From positions 1 through 64,000 of the forward strand of contig NZ_MVJN01000011.1 of NCBI RefSeq assembly GCF_003265995.1: a stretch of 64,000 bases of DNA, given 5' to 3'. The translations under genes were made by a program, and so were the position numbers. This DNA is from Legionella quinlivanii. GTDB lineage: Bacteria; Pseudomonadota; Gammaproteobacteria; Legionellales; Legionellaceae. Positions 1 to 8,977 of this stretch are shown here, in pieces; within the stretch, counting starts at the first letter, position 1; each line of letters begins with the position of its first letter. The notes under the pieces were generated by a model. The model was given only the letters and a program-made list of their open reading frames with translations. It was not told the origin of the DNA and ran no database searches.

Positions 1-102
1 AAATTTCTCTGACTATATTCTTTACTTCTCAAGCACTCAAATCTCTTCAAGCGCCCACACAGTTTGTCTTCATCTTCTTAATCAACTCGCCCCGAAGGCG
101 TG
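1..102 (-). other. Leader of an rRNA operon (16S gene lies off the left edge)
   Basis: Read on the minus strand, this stretch carries the block GACAAACTGTGTGGGCGCTT followed by GAAGA. It closely resembles the segment found ahead of 16S in gammaproteobacterial rrn operons (GACAATCTGTGTGGGCACTC in E. coli). It follows a strong promoter at the expected distance and no ORF covers it. A short GCC-TTCG-GGGC hairpin sits near its start. The 16S gene itself is outside the window, so the assignment rests on the leader and promoter only. Confidence 0.72.
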
Positions 103-108
103 ATGCGT

Positions 109-172
109 ATTCTACGGATTTCGCTTCCCTTGTCAAACACTTTTTGCAAATTTCTTCAAAAAAGTTTTTTGA
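109..172 (-). promoter_or_regulatory. Strong sigma-70 promoter with A/T-rich UP region, driving the leftward rRNA operon
   Basis: On the minus strand a consensus -35 TTGACA (131-136) and a -10 TAGAAT (109-114) are separated by 16 bp. The region just upstream (137-172) is rich in A and T tracts, as in rrn UP elements. The rrn leader-like sequence lies downstream. Together these point to an rrn P1-type promoter reading out of the window. Confidence 0.75.
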
Positions 173-522
173 CCCAGTAAATGGAACGTTTAGCAGAGCT
201 TACATTCATTATTACTTCATAAGTTGGGGAGGAATACCACTATCGCAAAGTACTTTGGTTTATTTCAGAGGCTGACTTATTCTCAATTATCTGAAATCTG
301 TACCCGGATGAAACGCCTCAAGTTTCAGTCTAGACCATTCTTTGAATTTTGCCAGTATTAATTCAAAATATTTCCAATTTTTTTTTCAACGCCTGCCTGC
401 CTACACTATTAATATATATACTATCTGGCGCTTTTCAATCTTTCTTAAGCAAGTAACTGACTATTTATGTGAATAGTACTGGTGATTCTCTGCTTTTTTT
501 GTTAATCTTCGGAATTGAACAA
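173..522. other. Intergenic stretch without recognisable gene
   Basis: AT-rich sequence between the leftward rRNA promoter and the 4.5S RNA. I see no ORF with a credible start, no tRNA-like T-loop and no clear repeat. The promoter of the 4.5S RNA must lie in its right end, but no box stands out; an AT-rich track around 408-424 is the most promoter-like part. Confidence 0.5.
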
Positions 523-637
523 TGGTGGCTTCATTGGTCCCCACGCGACGATAGATTATGAACCCCGTCAGGCCCGGAAGGGAGCAGCGGTAGTAATTGA
601 TTCGGGCGCCGAGGTGTGGCTTCTGAAGCTGCCGCCA
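523..637 (+). ncRNA. ffs: Signal recognition particle 4.5S RNA, small bacterial type
   Basis: RNA scaffold of the signal recognition particle; it pairs with Ffh, which is encoded about 14 kb downstream. The conserved domain IV core is visible as CAGGCCCGGAAGGGAGCAGC, with the GGAA tetraloop and the asymmetric loop. Outer stems close: GGTGGCTTC at 524-532 pairs, with G-T wobbles, to GAAGCTGCC at 625-633. Length of about 110-115 nt matches the E. coli 114-nt form. The ends are estimated from pairing. It lies directly upstream of dnaX. Confidence 0.92.
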
Positions 638-655
638 TATTACTAAAGAATGTCT

Positions 656-2368
656 ATGAGTTATCTTGCGCTGGCGCGTAAATGGCGACCACGTTCTTTC
701 TCGCAACTGGTTGGCCAAGAACATATTAATAAAGCCATTAGCAAATCACTGGCCCTGCAACGTATTCATCATGCTTATCTTTTCACAGGAACCCGCGGCG
801 TTGGGAAAACCAGTATCGCGCGCTTAATGGCCAAAGCACTTAATTGTGAACTCGGTGTCAGTGCCGAACCCTGCCTGTCCTGTGATACATGCCTCGCCAT
901 TGAACAGGGCCGGTTTATCGATTTGATTGAAATAGACGGTGCATCAAAAACACGTGTTGAAGACACTCGTGAACTTCTGGAAAATGTACAATATGCGACA
1001 ACGACAGGCCGCTACAAGATCTATTTGATCGACGAAGTTCATATGCTTTCGCAGCATAGTTTTAATGCCTTACTCAAAACACTGGAAGAACCTCCTGCAC
1101 ATGTTAAGTTTTTGTTAGCGACCACAGATCCGCAAAAGCTGCCTGCAACTGTTCTATCTCGTTGCTTACAATTCAATCTTAAACCATTGCAGCCTGCGGT
1201 TATCATTAGTCAGATGGAACTTATTCTCAAAGAAGAAGACTACAGTTTTGAACATCAGGCTCTTGAGATTATTGCGCGAGCGGCTAAAGGCAGCATGCGG
1301 GATGCACTTAGTATACTTGACCAGGCTATTGCAACTGCTGATAATCATTTGACCGCTGAAATTGCGAAAAGCCTTTTAGGACATACAAAAAAAGATTATG
1401 CCATGATTCTGCTGCAAGCACTGCTTGCTGAAGATGCAGGAAGAATTATTAACACAAGCCGCCAGATTGCTGCTGAGGGTGGTCATTTCATTTTTGTTCT
1501 TGAAGAACTGATCAATCACCTTCACCAGATTTCTGTCAGTCAGGCTTTATCTGGTTCTCATCCCTTACTCGACTTTTCAGTTGAGACACAAAACCTGTCA
1601 ACTCAGGTTACACCAGCAGATGTGCAATTGTTTTATCAGATTGCCCTTAAAGGCATTGATGAGATCCACTTGGCTCCCAGCCTTTTAATCGGTTTTGAAA
1701 TGACTCTGCTGCGCATGCTCAGTTTCAAGCCGGTGAACACATCCGTCATTCCTCCGCTTACAGGTGAGCAATTAGAGTCTGCTCCCCTTTCCAAAGCACC
1801 AGAGCAGCCTAAGGCTTTTGATGTAACAGAGGAAATTGTCCGAGATGAACCAGGACCATCTGACGATGTTACAACGCCGTCGCAGGACGTTGTCAGGCAT
1901 TTAGATGAAACACCCGTTAAGGCCATGTCTTTACCTTCAGAAGTTCCCGAGGTTGCGATTAATACAGCTCCGGTTATCATTGAGGAAAACTGGGCGCAAA
2001 TTATTCCCCAGTTAAAATTGAGCGGACTAGCCCTGACTGCCGTAGAAAATGCTGAATTTATTAAACGCAGCGACAAGGATATTTTTTTGCAAGTCGCCAA
2101 GGGACACCACTCCCTGTTTTCGCCCGGGATTACACAACGCATAGAACAAACTCTGTCTGCATTTTATAAAACCAATATCCGTATTAATCTGAGCGTTCAG
2201 GAAACCATACAAAGTTCACCTGCGCAGGTTAAACAAATAGAGCAAACAAAAAACATGCAGGAAGCAGAGAAACACCTGGAGGAAGACCCTTTTTTACAAC
2301 AGTTAATTCAGGAGTTTTCCGGAGAGATCGTCAAAAATTCTATTGTACCTAACAAAGATACATTATAA
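656..2368 (+). CDS. dnaX: DNA polymerase III subunit tau (clamp loader)
   Basis: Clamp-loader ATPase that loads the beta sliding clamp and couples the polymerase III cores to the helicase. The N-terminus MSYLALARKWRPRSF is the family signature. A P-loop GTRGVGKTS, a four-Cys zinc cluster (CELGVSAEPCLSCDTC), Walker B DEVH and the SRC sensor in LPATVLSRCLQF follow, then a variable linker and a C-terminal tau region. At about 570 aa it is somewhat shorter than the 643-aa E. coli protein. A second ATG six bases upstream (650) is possible; neither has a strong Shine-Dalgarno. No frameshift site at the usual place for a gamma form was seen. It heads the row dnaX-ybaB-recR. Confidence 0.97.
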   Translation: MSYLALARKWRPRSFSQLVGQEHINKAISKSLALQRIHHAYLFTGTRGVGKTSIARLMAKALNCELGVSAEPCLSCDTCLAIEQGRFIDLIEIDGASKTRVEDTRELLENVQYATTTGRYKIYLIDEVHMLSQHSFNALLKTLEEPPAHVKFLLATTDPQKLPATVLSRCLQFNLKPLQPAVIISQMELILKEEDYSFEHQALEIIARAAKGSMRDALSILDQAIATADNHLTAEIAKSLLGHTKKDYAMILLQALLAEDAGRIINTSRQIAAEGGHFIFVLEELINHLHQISVSQALSGSHPLLDFSVETQNLSTQVTPADVQLFYQIALKGIDEIHLAPSLLIGFEMTLLRMLSFKPVNTSVIPPLTGEQLESAPLSKAPEQPKAFDVTEEIVRDEPGPSDDVTTPSQDVVRHLDETPVKAMSLPSEVPEVAINTAPVIIEENWAQIIPQLKLSGLALTAVENAEFIKRSDKDIFLQVAKGHHSLFSPGITQRIEQTLSAFYKTNIRINLSVQETIQSSPAQVKQIEQTKNMQEAEKHLEEDPFLQQLIQEFSGEIVKNSIVPNKDTL

Positions 2369-2400
2369 TTAGTTAATCAACTTAAATGAGGTAGCTACAC

Positions 2401-2739
2401 ATGGATATTAATCAAAATCTTGGCAATCTAATGAAAGAAGCCCAAAAAATGCAACAAAAAATGCAGGAAGCACAACAGAAATTGAATTTGCTGACTGTAC
2501 TCGGCGAATCTGGCGGCGGCCTGGTGCGTATTAAAATGAAAGGCAACCATGACGCGGTCGAAGTCAAAATTAATCCTTCACTGCTGGATGAAGAAGTTAG
2601 CATGCTGGAAGATTTAATTGCAGCGGCAATTAATGATGCCAATCGTAAAGTTGAAAAAGCATCTAAAGATGAAATCAGCCAACTGACTGCCGGACTGAAT
2701 ATTCCAACAGATTTCATGAAAGAAGAAGACAAGGAATAA
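2401..2739 (+). CDS. ybaB: YbaB/EbfC family nucleoid-associated protein
   Basis: Small DNA-binding protein of 112 aa that forms a tweezer-like dimer and binds the nucleoid. The Met/Gln/Lys-rich N-terminal helix ([17 protein letters not shown]) and the central [20 protein letters not shown] strand region are typical. It sits 32 bp after dnaX and 8 bp before recR, the classical dnaX-ybaB-recR order. Confidence 0.95.
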   Translation: MDINQNLGNLMKEAQKMQQKMQEAQQKLNLLTVLGESGGGLVRIKMKGNHDAVEVKINPSLLDEEVSMLEDLIAAAINDANRKVEKASKDEISQLTAGLNIPTDFMKEEDKE

Positions 2740-2747
2740 TAAGTTTT

Positions 2748-3341
2748 ATGAATGCGTTGACCAGGCTTGTCGAGGCACTGCGCTGTTTACCAGGGGTGGG
2801 TCCAAAATCTGCCCAGCGCATGGTTTTCCACCTGCTGCAACACCAGCGTCAACGCGGCCTGCATCTTGCTGCCTGTCTGGAGCAAGCCATGCAGCAAATC
2901 AGGCATTGCGAACGTTGTCACAACTATACAGAAACCGAATTATGTTCATTATGCCAGGATAACACCCGTGAGCAGTCTGTCTTATGTGTCGTTGAAACAC
3001 CTGCTGATGTGGCTGCAATTGAACAGAGCAGAGTATTTAAAGGAAAGTATTTTGTACTCATGGGTAAAATTTCTCCACTCGATGGATTGGGTCCTGAGGA
3101 CATCGGTTTGCCGCGCTTACGCCATCTGGCTCTGTCAGAGCAGATTGAGGAAATTATCCTTGCCCTAAGTCCATCCGTTGAAGCTCAAACCACCACCCAT
3201 TTTATTCGCGAATTGTTTAGTGACTGCAGCATTCGCATCAGTCAGCTGGCACGAGGGATCCCCTCTGGCGGTGAGCTGGAGTTCCTGGATGTCACTACCA
3301 TTGGTAATGCACTACGTAATCGAGCCCTTGTGAATGAGTAA
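2748..3341 (+). CDS. recR: Recombination mediator RecR
   Basis: Works with RecO/RecF to load RecA on gapped DNA. The protein (197 aa, normal size) shows the N-terminal helix-hairpin-helix part (LPGVGPKSAQRMVFHLL), a zinc finger (CERCHNYTETELCSLC) and a Toprim domain starting at VLCVVETPADVAAIEQ. Its stop overlaps the start of the DUF547 gene by 8 bp, which suggests translational coupling. Confidence 0.97.
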   Translation: MNALTRLVEALRCLPGVGPKSAQRMVFHLLQHQRQRGLHLAACLEQAMQQIRHCERCHNYTETELCSLCQDNTREQSVLCVVETPADVAAIEQSRVFKGKYFVLMGKISPLDGLGPEDIGLPRLRHLALSEQIEEIILALSPSVEAQTTTHFIRELFSDCSIRISQLARGIPSGGELEFLDVTTIGNALRNRALVNE

Positions 3342-4173
3342 AAGCCTTAGAATTTCAGTTCTTTTTTTATTGCTTTTTATAACAGGTAATATCTTTGCCT
3401 CTTTTAACAAAAGTTTATGGCCTATTTGGGAAGTTAACAATCCACTGTCCAAAGCAGTTATTCAACATTCAGAATGGCAGGAATTTCTGCAAAAACATCT
3501 CATTACAAATGAAGAAGGAATCAATCTGATTGATTATCCCAATGTCAGGGAAACCGATCGTCAGCTTTTAAAAAAATACATTGAGCGAATGTCAGGCATT
3601 AATATCAGCGAGTACAATCGAGCAGAGCAACTCGCTTACTGGATCAATGTGTATAACGCAATAACCGTGCATACTGTTGCCAGTTATTTCCCGGTAAACA
3701 GCATTGATGAAATCAATATTTCACCCGGTTTATTCAGTATTGGGCCCTGGGGAGCCAAGCTGATTACTGTCAATAATATTTCATTGTCTCTGGACGAAAT
3801 TCAAAATCGTATTATTCGCCCTATATGGAATGACTCCCGTAGTCATTATGCCCTGAATAATGGCGCAATTGGTGCTCCTAACCTGGGGAAAGAGGTTTAT
3901 ACCGGCGAAAAACTGGAACAGCAATTAAATCTGGCGGCCTTTGATTATGTCAATTCTCTGCGAGGCGTGCAGGTTATTGAGGGTGAATTGGTCGTTTCAA
4001 AAATATACGATTGGTTTAGTGAGGATTTTGGCGAAACCAAACAAAATGTAATTAATCATATCAGGCAGTTTGCCAAAGAGCCCCTCAAACATCAGTTAAA
4101 GCATGTTAATACCATTGACAATTATGTTTACAACTGGCATTTGAATACAACCGTTGGAAATCAGGCCGGTTAA
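3334..4173 (+). CDS. DUF547 domain protein with signal peptide
   Basis: 279 aa. An N-terminal hydrophobic segment (SVLFLLLFITGNIFA) looks like a signal peptide, so the protein is probably exported. The body has DUF547 hallmarks: AEQLAYWINVYNAITVH and later YALNNGAIGAPNL, then FDYVNSLRGV and IYDWFSEDF. The biochemical role of the family is not established. It overlaps recR by 8 bp and probably shares its transcript. Confidence 0.85.
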   Translation: MSKSLRISVLFLLLFITGNIFASFNKSLWPIWEVNNPLSKAVIQHSEWQEFLQKHLITNEEGINLIDYPNVRETDRQLLKKYIERMSGINISEYNRAEQLAYWINVYNAITVHTVASYFPVNSIDEINISPGLFSIGPWGAKLITVNNISLSLDEIQNRIIRPIWNDSRSHYALNNGAIGAPNLGKEVYTGEKLEQQLNLAAFDYVNSLRGVQVIEGELVVSKIYDWFSEDFGETKQNVINHIRQFAKEPLKHQLKHVNTIDNYVYNWHLNTTVGNQAG

Positions 4174-4241
4174 GATTACTTGCTATTCCAGCCTTTCAAG
4201 CTCAGAATGCCATTAGGGTTAACCAATATTCTACTCATCGG

Positions 4242-6299
4242 ATGGTAACGCGTTTTAGGCAGATTATAAAACAGGGCATTTATAGCTTTGCAGGATTTAA
4301 CCTGTTATTTCTCTTATTTCAACTAATTTACAGTTTCTCCTTAAGTGCCAGTTTTATCCACGCGGTAACCTTGCCCTGGAAAGTTTATGCGGAGTTAATT
4401 GCCGCCTTTTTGCTGCAAATTATTCTCCACGTTCTCCTGACCCTGATTCAGGTGTTCTTATTATGGGGAATTACACCGATACCCATTTCCCAAAAACGCC
4501 TGGACCGGCGTATTCTCACTATCCTGATAACTTCTCTGATTGCCATTCTAAGCCTTAACTGCTACTTTTTTCCCTTAAGCGCCTTTAGCAAATTGTTTGT
4601 TCCGGGACTTCCACCCTTTCTGATTACTGCTGCCCTTCTGATATCACTTGGCTTATTATTGCTGGCAAGTCTGATGAGCCTTTATCGATTCTGTTTGCTA
4701 AATACAAAAGTGAGCATCAGCTTAATATTACTAATCATTACTCTATTCCTGCCCTGGTCAAAAAAAGAGACACATTTTATCGCAGGAGCATCACCAAATG
4801 TTATCATCATCGGCGTGGATTCTTTAAGCCCGAGCCAGGTTAGCAAGGCACATACCCCGTTCATCGCTCAATTTCTTGCCAATAGTGTGCATTTTACCAA
4901 CACGGTCAGTCCTCTGGCACGAACTTACTCTGCCTGGGCAAGTATCTTAACCGGCCTGCATCCACTTCATCATCGCGCCAGAGAAAATCTTATCTCAAAG
5001 AAAGAAATTGACAGTGCCGCAAGCTTTGCCTGGACTTTAAGGAAGGCAGGATATCAAACCATTTTTGCCACAGACGACAGACGATTCAATAATCTGGGAG
5101 AAGAGTTTGGTTTTCAAAAAATAGTCGGCCCTAAAATTGGCGCTAATGATGTACTGCTCGGCTCATTTTATGATTTTCCGCTCAGCAATTTTTTAATTAA
5201 TTTTCGCCTTAGCCGCTGGCTGCTTCCTTACAATTACATGAATCGCGCCGGTCATTTTTCCTATTACCCTGAGACCTTCAATAAAGAATTGCAGCACTCT
5301 GTTCTTGAGCTAAACAGGAAAAAACCTGTTTTTTTAGCCGTACATTTTACCTTACCTCATTGGCCCTATGCCTGGGCAGCCTCTTCTGCGGCCCAAGTTA
5401 AAAATGAATACAGTCTCGAAGAGCGGGAGGGACTTTATTATGCAGCACTGCATAAAGTCGATCAGCAAGTTAAAACATTGTTTGATTTCCTGCAAAAAAC
5501 CGCAATCACTGATAACAGTCTTATTATTTTATTAAGTGATCATGGCGAAGTATTATATAAAAAAGGCTCCAGGAAAATCGATCCTAAGCTGTATCAGGGC
5601 AGCGGATCAAGTCGTCTCGAGTCCTATTTTCCTCAAAAAACCGCTACTGAATTACAACGCAGCGCCGGACATGGCTCCGATTTATTAAGTCCGGACCAGT
5701 TTTTCTGTGTTCTGGGCATGGCAAGTTTTCAGCAGGGAGCAACCGTTAGCCCGGTAAAAACTGTGCAGGACCGTGTGGTATTAATGGACATCGCCCCCAC
5801 TGTCTACTCCTATCTTAAAATTCACCCGACCCCATTATCTGACGGCATATCACTGGCAGGTTTTTTAAAAACACAAACCCATTTGAATGAACAAAGCCGA
5901 CCGGTGATGCTTGAAAGCGGATTTCTACCCAACTCAGCCCTAAGTAATGAAAAAGCAGTTGAATATGGCAAACTGCTTTTCTGGGTGAATCCTCAAACCG
6001 ATGATCTGGAAATTCGTCCCGATCGCTGGCCCCTTATCGATGCAATGAAGCTTTATGGAATATTGGATGGCGATTGGCTGCTTGCTCTTTATCCCGATAA
6101 TGAGACCTATATTACGGTGATCCTGAATTTAAAGACCGGGGAGTGGACTGATGAGGCCCAGTCGGCTTTCGCAAAACACTCACCGAGACAAAAACTGCTC
6201 GAACAATTGCTTAATTTTTATCAGAAACAATTGTCAGGTTATCCGCAAACTCCGCCAGCGTTTAAAGAGATGCCAAAGATTTCTAACTCATCCTCATGA
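4242..6299 (+). CDS. Membrane-anchored sulfatase-fold (alkaline phosphatase superfamily) protein
   Basis: 685 aa. The first 175 residues hold about five predicted membrane helices. The soluble part starts at NVIIIGVDSLSPSQ with the metal-binding Asp and continues with PLARTYSAWASILTGLHP, where a Thr/Ser nucleophile would sit. HFTLPHWPYAW and LIILLSDHGEVLY supply the other metal ligands. The layout (membrane bundle plus periplasmic sulfatase domain) matches lipoteichoic-acid-synthase-like or phosphoethanolamine-transferase-like enzymes acting on envelope lipids. The CxPxR motif of true sulfatases is absent, so sulfate ester hydrolysis is unlikely. The substrate cannot be read from sequence. 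Confidence 0.8.
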   Translation: MVTRFRQIIKQGIYSFAGFNLLFLLFQLIYSFSLSASFIHAVTLPWKVYAELIAAFLLQIILHVLLTLIQVFLLWGITPIPISQKRLDRRILTILITSLIAILSLNCYFFPLSAFSKLFVPGLPPFLITAALLISLGLLLLASLMSLYRFCLLNTKVSISLILLIITLFLPWSKKETHFIAGASPNVIIIGVDSLSPSQVSKAHTPFIAQFLANSVHFTNTVSPLARTYSAWASILTGLHPLHHRARENLISKKEIDSAASFAWTLRKAGYQTIFATDDRRFNNLGEEFGFQKIVGPKIGANDVLLGSFYDFPLSNFLINFRLSRWLLPYNYMNRAGHFSYYPETFNKELQHSVLELNRKKPVFLAVHFTLPHWPYAWAASSAAQVKNEYSLEEREGLYYAALHKVDQQVKTLFDFLQKTAITDNSLIILLSDHGEVLYKKGSRKIDPKLYQGSGSSRLESYFPQKTATELQRSAGHGSDLLSPDQFFCVLGMASFQQGATVSPVKTVQDRVVLMDIAPTVYSYLKIHPTPLSDGISLAGFLKTQTHLNEQSRPVMLESGFLPNSALSNEKAVEYGKLLFWVNPQTDDLEIRPDRWPLIDAMKLYGILDGDWLLALYPDNETYITVILNLKTGEWTDEAQSAFAKHSPRQKLLEQLLNFYQKQLSGYPQTPPAFKEMPKISNSSS

Positions 6300-6301
6300 A
6301 C

Positions 6302-6337
6302 GGGATGACGATAGCCCGTGGAGGGCTTGTCTATCCC
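6302..6337. terminator. Imperfect hairpin between convergent genes
   Basis: GGGATGACGATAGCCC and GGGCTTGTCTATCCC form an imperfect inverted repeat just after the sulfatase-fold gene, running into the end of the opposing gene. There is no strong T-tract. A role as a weak bidirectional terminator is inferred. Confidence 0.35.
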
Positions 6338-7788
6338 TGCTGAAGTTTTTCCAGGGACTTAAATAATGTCTCCAGTCTCGAATTCTGATTCATCTCTGGT
6401 GACGAATAAAGCGTCAGAATACGGCTTAGAGCCTGCAGATTTCGCCTCCCTGGCTTTACAACTGTATCCTGTCTGAAATCAGGATAGGCCGCCATTAGAA
6501 TATGGCGATTTTTTAATTCGCATAGTAAAGCGGCCATCAAGTCTTCCATAACCTGGTAAACACGAATGACTGCTAATCGCTCATCCTCCCTGAGCAACTC
6601 TACATCACGAATCATCTGACCCTGCGCCGCTGCCTGTAAAGTCCTGAGCAAATAGCGTGTATCTTTATTTGAAAAATATCCATACAGGTCGATGCATTGC
6701 TCTGTGCTTAGCTGTTGATAAAGAATAACCATTTGCTGCAAAAATTCATTGCCTTCCGGTTCTGATACAGGAGAGACCAACTGGCTTCGCAGGTACATAG
6801 CGGCGTCAATCAGGCGATTGGGATTAAACCAGTATTTATACGCGCGGAACAAATCATTAAGGCCCTGATGGATAAGATCATTGGTGGACAGGAAATTGGG
6901 TATTTCGCATTGCTGGAGAGCGGATTTGATAATTTCTCTTGTCATCTCATTTATTTCAACGCAAATCCCGGGAGGTAATTCATCTCCATGAAAAAGATAA
7001 TCCTGAACTGGATTATAGCCACGCTGTTTTAGATTATGCAAAATCGTTTGATGGATGACCTCGATAAAATAATGTAACTGACAGAGGGTATTCTTAACTT
7101 CAATTTCTTTTTCAGTACTCAATCGATTGCCGTATAACAATCCCGGTTGCGTTTTATAAAAAAACAGGGCATTAACCAGTTCGACATATTCAGGCTCGGT
7201 CAATTGCTGATAAAAACCCAGACAATCGCGTTCATTTAAATGCAAAAACTGCTCTTTCGCCATATTGACCTTGTCATTGAAGCGATTGGCGAAATGAATA
7301 ATTGCACTCAGCCATTCACTGACTGATTTCGCCTGTATTATTTTTTTCAGTAAAGGAGCCAGCAGTTCATTATCGCCGCAATTAGCCTTTGGATCGTGGT
7401 CAAGGACCAAGGCCATTAGATTCCTGTAGTAAAATAATAAGCTATCAACGCTGCGGGCTTCATTTTCATCAGTACTGCCCTGCCTCCATTTAATGCGGCA
7501 TTTTTCAATTCTGGCAATACATTGTGAATAAATTGTTTCAAACAAAAGCGGCGACTCCCATACGGGATTAGCCTCAGAGGAGTTCAGACGGGATAATTTC
7601 TCATACAGTTCAATTAACTCATGGCAATACTCAACAATACTGCTCGTTTTGTAGGACGGGGTCGGCGACGATTCCAGCAAAGGCTTTAGCTTTGCCTCGT
7701 TAATTTTAATCGCATATTTTAATTCAGCCTTTAATCGGCAATTTTCATCAATCAACCAAGGTAACGGTACATGCATGGTTTCTGTCAT
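6331..7788 (-). CDS. Uncharacterised helical protein, 485 aa
   Basis: Not recognised. The start is well supported: AGGAGGT lies eight bases ahead of the ATG. The composition is that of a soluble alpha-helical protein, with many Leu, Glu and Gln and no signal peptide or membrane helix. Short stretches such as LSTEQCIDLYGYFSNKD and VIRVYQVMEDLMAALL suggest packed helices. It is alone on its strand, flanked by convergent sulfatase-fold gene and repeats. A secreted effector is possible but nothing in the sequence proves it. Confidence 0.75.
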   Translation of the reverse strand: MTETMHVPLPWLIDENCRLKAELKYAIKINEAKLKPLLESSPTPSYKTSSIVEYCHELIELYEKLSRLNSSEANPVWESPLLFETIYSQCIARIEKCRIKWRQGSTDENEARSVDSLLFYYRNLMALVLDHDPKANCGDNELLAPLLKKIIQAKSVSEWLSAIIHFANRFNDKVNMAKEQFLHLNERDCLGFYQQLTEPEYVELVNALFFYKTQPGLLYGNRLSTEKEIEVKNTLCQLHYFIEVIHQTILHNLKQRGYNPVQDYLFHGDELPPGICVEINEMTREIIKSALQQCEIPNFLSTNDLIHQGLNDLFRAYKYWFNPNRLIDAAMYLRSQLVSPVSEPEGNEFLQQMVILYQQLSTEQCIDLYGYFSNKDTRYLLRTLQAAAQGQMIRDVELLREDERLAVIRVYQVMEDLMAALLCELKNRHILMAAYPDFRQDTVVKPGRRNLQALSRILTLYSSPEMNQNSRLETLFKSLEKLQQG

Positions 7789-7865
7789 CCCTTACCTCCT
7801 GCCTCCCCTCTGAAGTATTGCTAAACTGTAACCGTCTGACCTCTCTGTCATAAATAAGGAAGTAT

Positions 7866-7944
7866 TGTAGGTTGGGCCCCTGGCCCCAATAAAGACGTTG
7901 GAACCGTTCCAGAATTCAATGTTGGGCCAAGGGCCCAACCTACA
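7866..7944. repeat. Palindromic intergenic repeat with 14-bp perfect arms
   Basis: TGTAGGTTGGGCCC (7866-7879) is the exact reverse complement of GGGCCCAACCTACA (7931-7944). Secondary complementarity (TGGCC / GGCCA) extends inward. It lies in the 365-bp gap ahead of the response-regulator gene and resembles REP-like elements. Confidence 0.7.
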
Positions 7945-7961
7945 TGTAATTGCAGAACTCC

Positions 7962-7978
7962 CTTACTTAATGGCAGTG
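7962..7978. repeat. Solo end of the 145-bp inverted-repeat element
   Basis: CTTACTTAATGGCAGTG is identical to the right end of the element near 30.7 kb and matches the terminal repeats near 37.5 and 41.1 kb. Only this end is present, directly next to another palindrome, so it looks like a remnant. Confidence 0.6.
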
Positions 7979-8153
7979 CCCCTGGCCCTCCGGCTCTTAT
8001 TATTTGATTGTAGCTTAGTCCCAAGGCACTGAACAATAACAATTTTCGTCAGAAAATGGAGGCGGATATCCCCTTCACACGCGATGAAATTAAAGTGTAA
8101 TAGGTATATAATTGTGAAAATACTGTCTATTAAAAATTAATGGAGTTTTATTT

Positions 8154-8882
8154 ATGCCCATGCATCGCAAACCCCTGCTTTTCATTGACGATGCGCTCCC
8201 GGAAAGCCAAATGGCTGATTATTTTAATAAATTTAATTTTAATATTGTCTCGATCAAGAGCTTGTCAGAACTTGAAACAACTTGTGAAGAGCCTGTTGCC
8301 TTGCTTATTTCGGCAACACTGCTTGAAGCAAACCCGGCAAAAATTCATCAGATCTATGAACGTTTCAATGTGCCGCTAATTGTTATCAGCAATCAAATCA
8401 ATGAGCAACTGTGTGTAAACATGCTTGAAGCCGGAGCTGACGATTTTCTGGTTAAACCAATTCATCCGCGCGAATTGCACGCTCGTATCGGAGCCATTAG
8501 TCGAAGAGTCGCAAGGGCAACTCAAAATGCAGAAGCTGAAAAAGAAGTGTTACTTTTTTCAGAATGGCGTCTTTACCCGGCATCTCGACAGGTTTTTAGT
8601 AATGATCACCATGAGCTCTTGCTAAGCGCGGGTGAGTATGACCTGCTGCATGCATTCGTTCGACAGCCGCAGCAAGTCCTGGGACGAGAGTTTTTGTTAC
8701 AGATAACCAAACATTCCGATCTCCACCCATTCGATCGCCGCATTGACGTTCAAATTAGCCGTTTAAGGCAGAAAATTGAACTGGATGCCAAAAAACCCGC
8801 GCTGATAAAAACGATTCGTAATGGCGGGTATTTATTTACAGCACCGGTTGAAGTGCTGAAAGAGTCAGTTGAATCTCATTAA
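8154..8882 (+). CDS. OmpR-type response regulator lacking the phospho-acceptor Asp
   Basis: 242 aa. The receiver fold is present: acidic pair D12-D13 (FIDDAL), the Thr/Ser position in LIVISN, and Lys in DFLVKPI. The strand that should end in the phosphorylated Asp reads VALLISATLLE, with Ser/Ala at residues 53-54. It therefore probably acts as a phosphorylation-independent regulator. The C-terminal winged helix is intact (RRIDVQISRLRQKIE, IKTIRNGGYLF). GGAG lies eight bases before the ATG, and a TATAAT at 8107-8112 is a possible -10. No histidine kinase gene is nearby. The RND pump genes follow on the same strand, making them the obvious candidate targets. Confidence 0.9.
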   Translation: MPMHRKPLLFIDDALPESQMADYFNKFNFNIVSIKSLSELETTCEEPVALLISATLLEANPAKIHQIYERFNVPLIVISNQINEQLCVNMLEAGADDFLVKPIHPRELHARIGAISRRVARATQNAEAEKEVLLFSEWRLYPASRQVFSNDHHELLLSAGEYDLLHAFVRQPQQVLGREFLLQITKHSDLHPFDRRIDVQISRLRQKIELDAKKPALIKTIRNGGYLFTAPVEVLKESVESH

Positions 8883-8977
8883 AATACCTTAATCAATAAG
8901 TTGTCCAATCTCTACCGTAGTTGTGTTAGGATAATCCATCCTCGCTCAGATATTACCAATGATTAGAGAGTCTGATT

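Noticed and set aside
1385..1396. Possible dnaX -1 frameshift site (A7 run, ACA AAA AAA GAT)
   Set aside because: It lies near codon 246, far before the usual gamma position, and the -1 product would stop about 12 codons later, cutting inside the ATPase collar. Unlikely to be a programmed gamma site.
1636..2142. 168-codon minus-strand frame inside dnaX
   Set aside because: It lies wholly within a certain gene, has no ribosome-binding site and its product is low-complexity, as expected for a shadow frame.
2412..2732. 106-codon minus-strand frame opposite ybaB
   Set aside because: Ser-rich mirror of the Glu/Lys/Gln-rich ybaB sequence; no family and no start signal.
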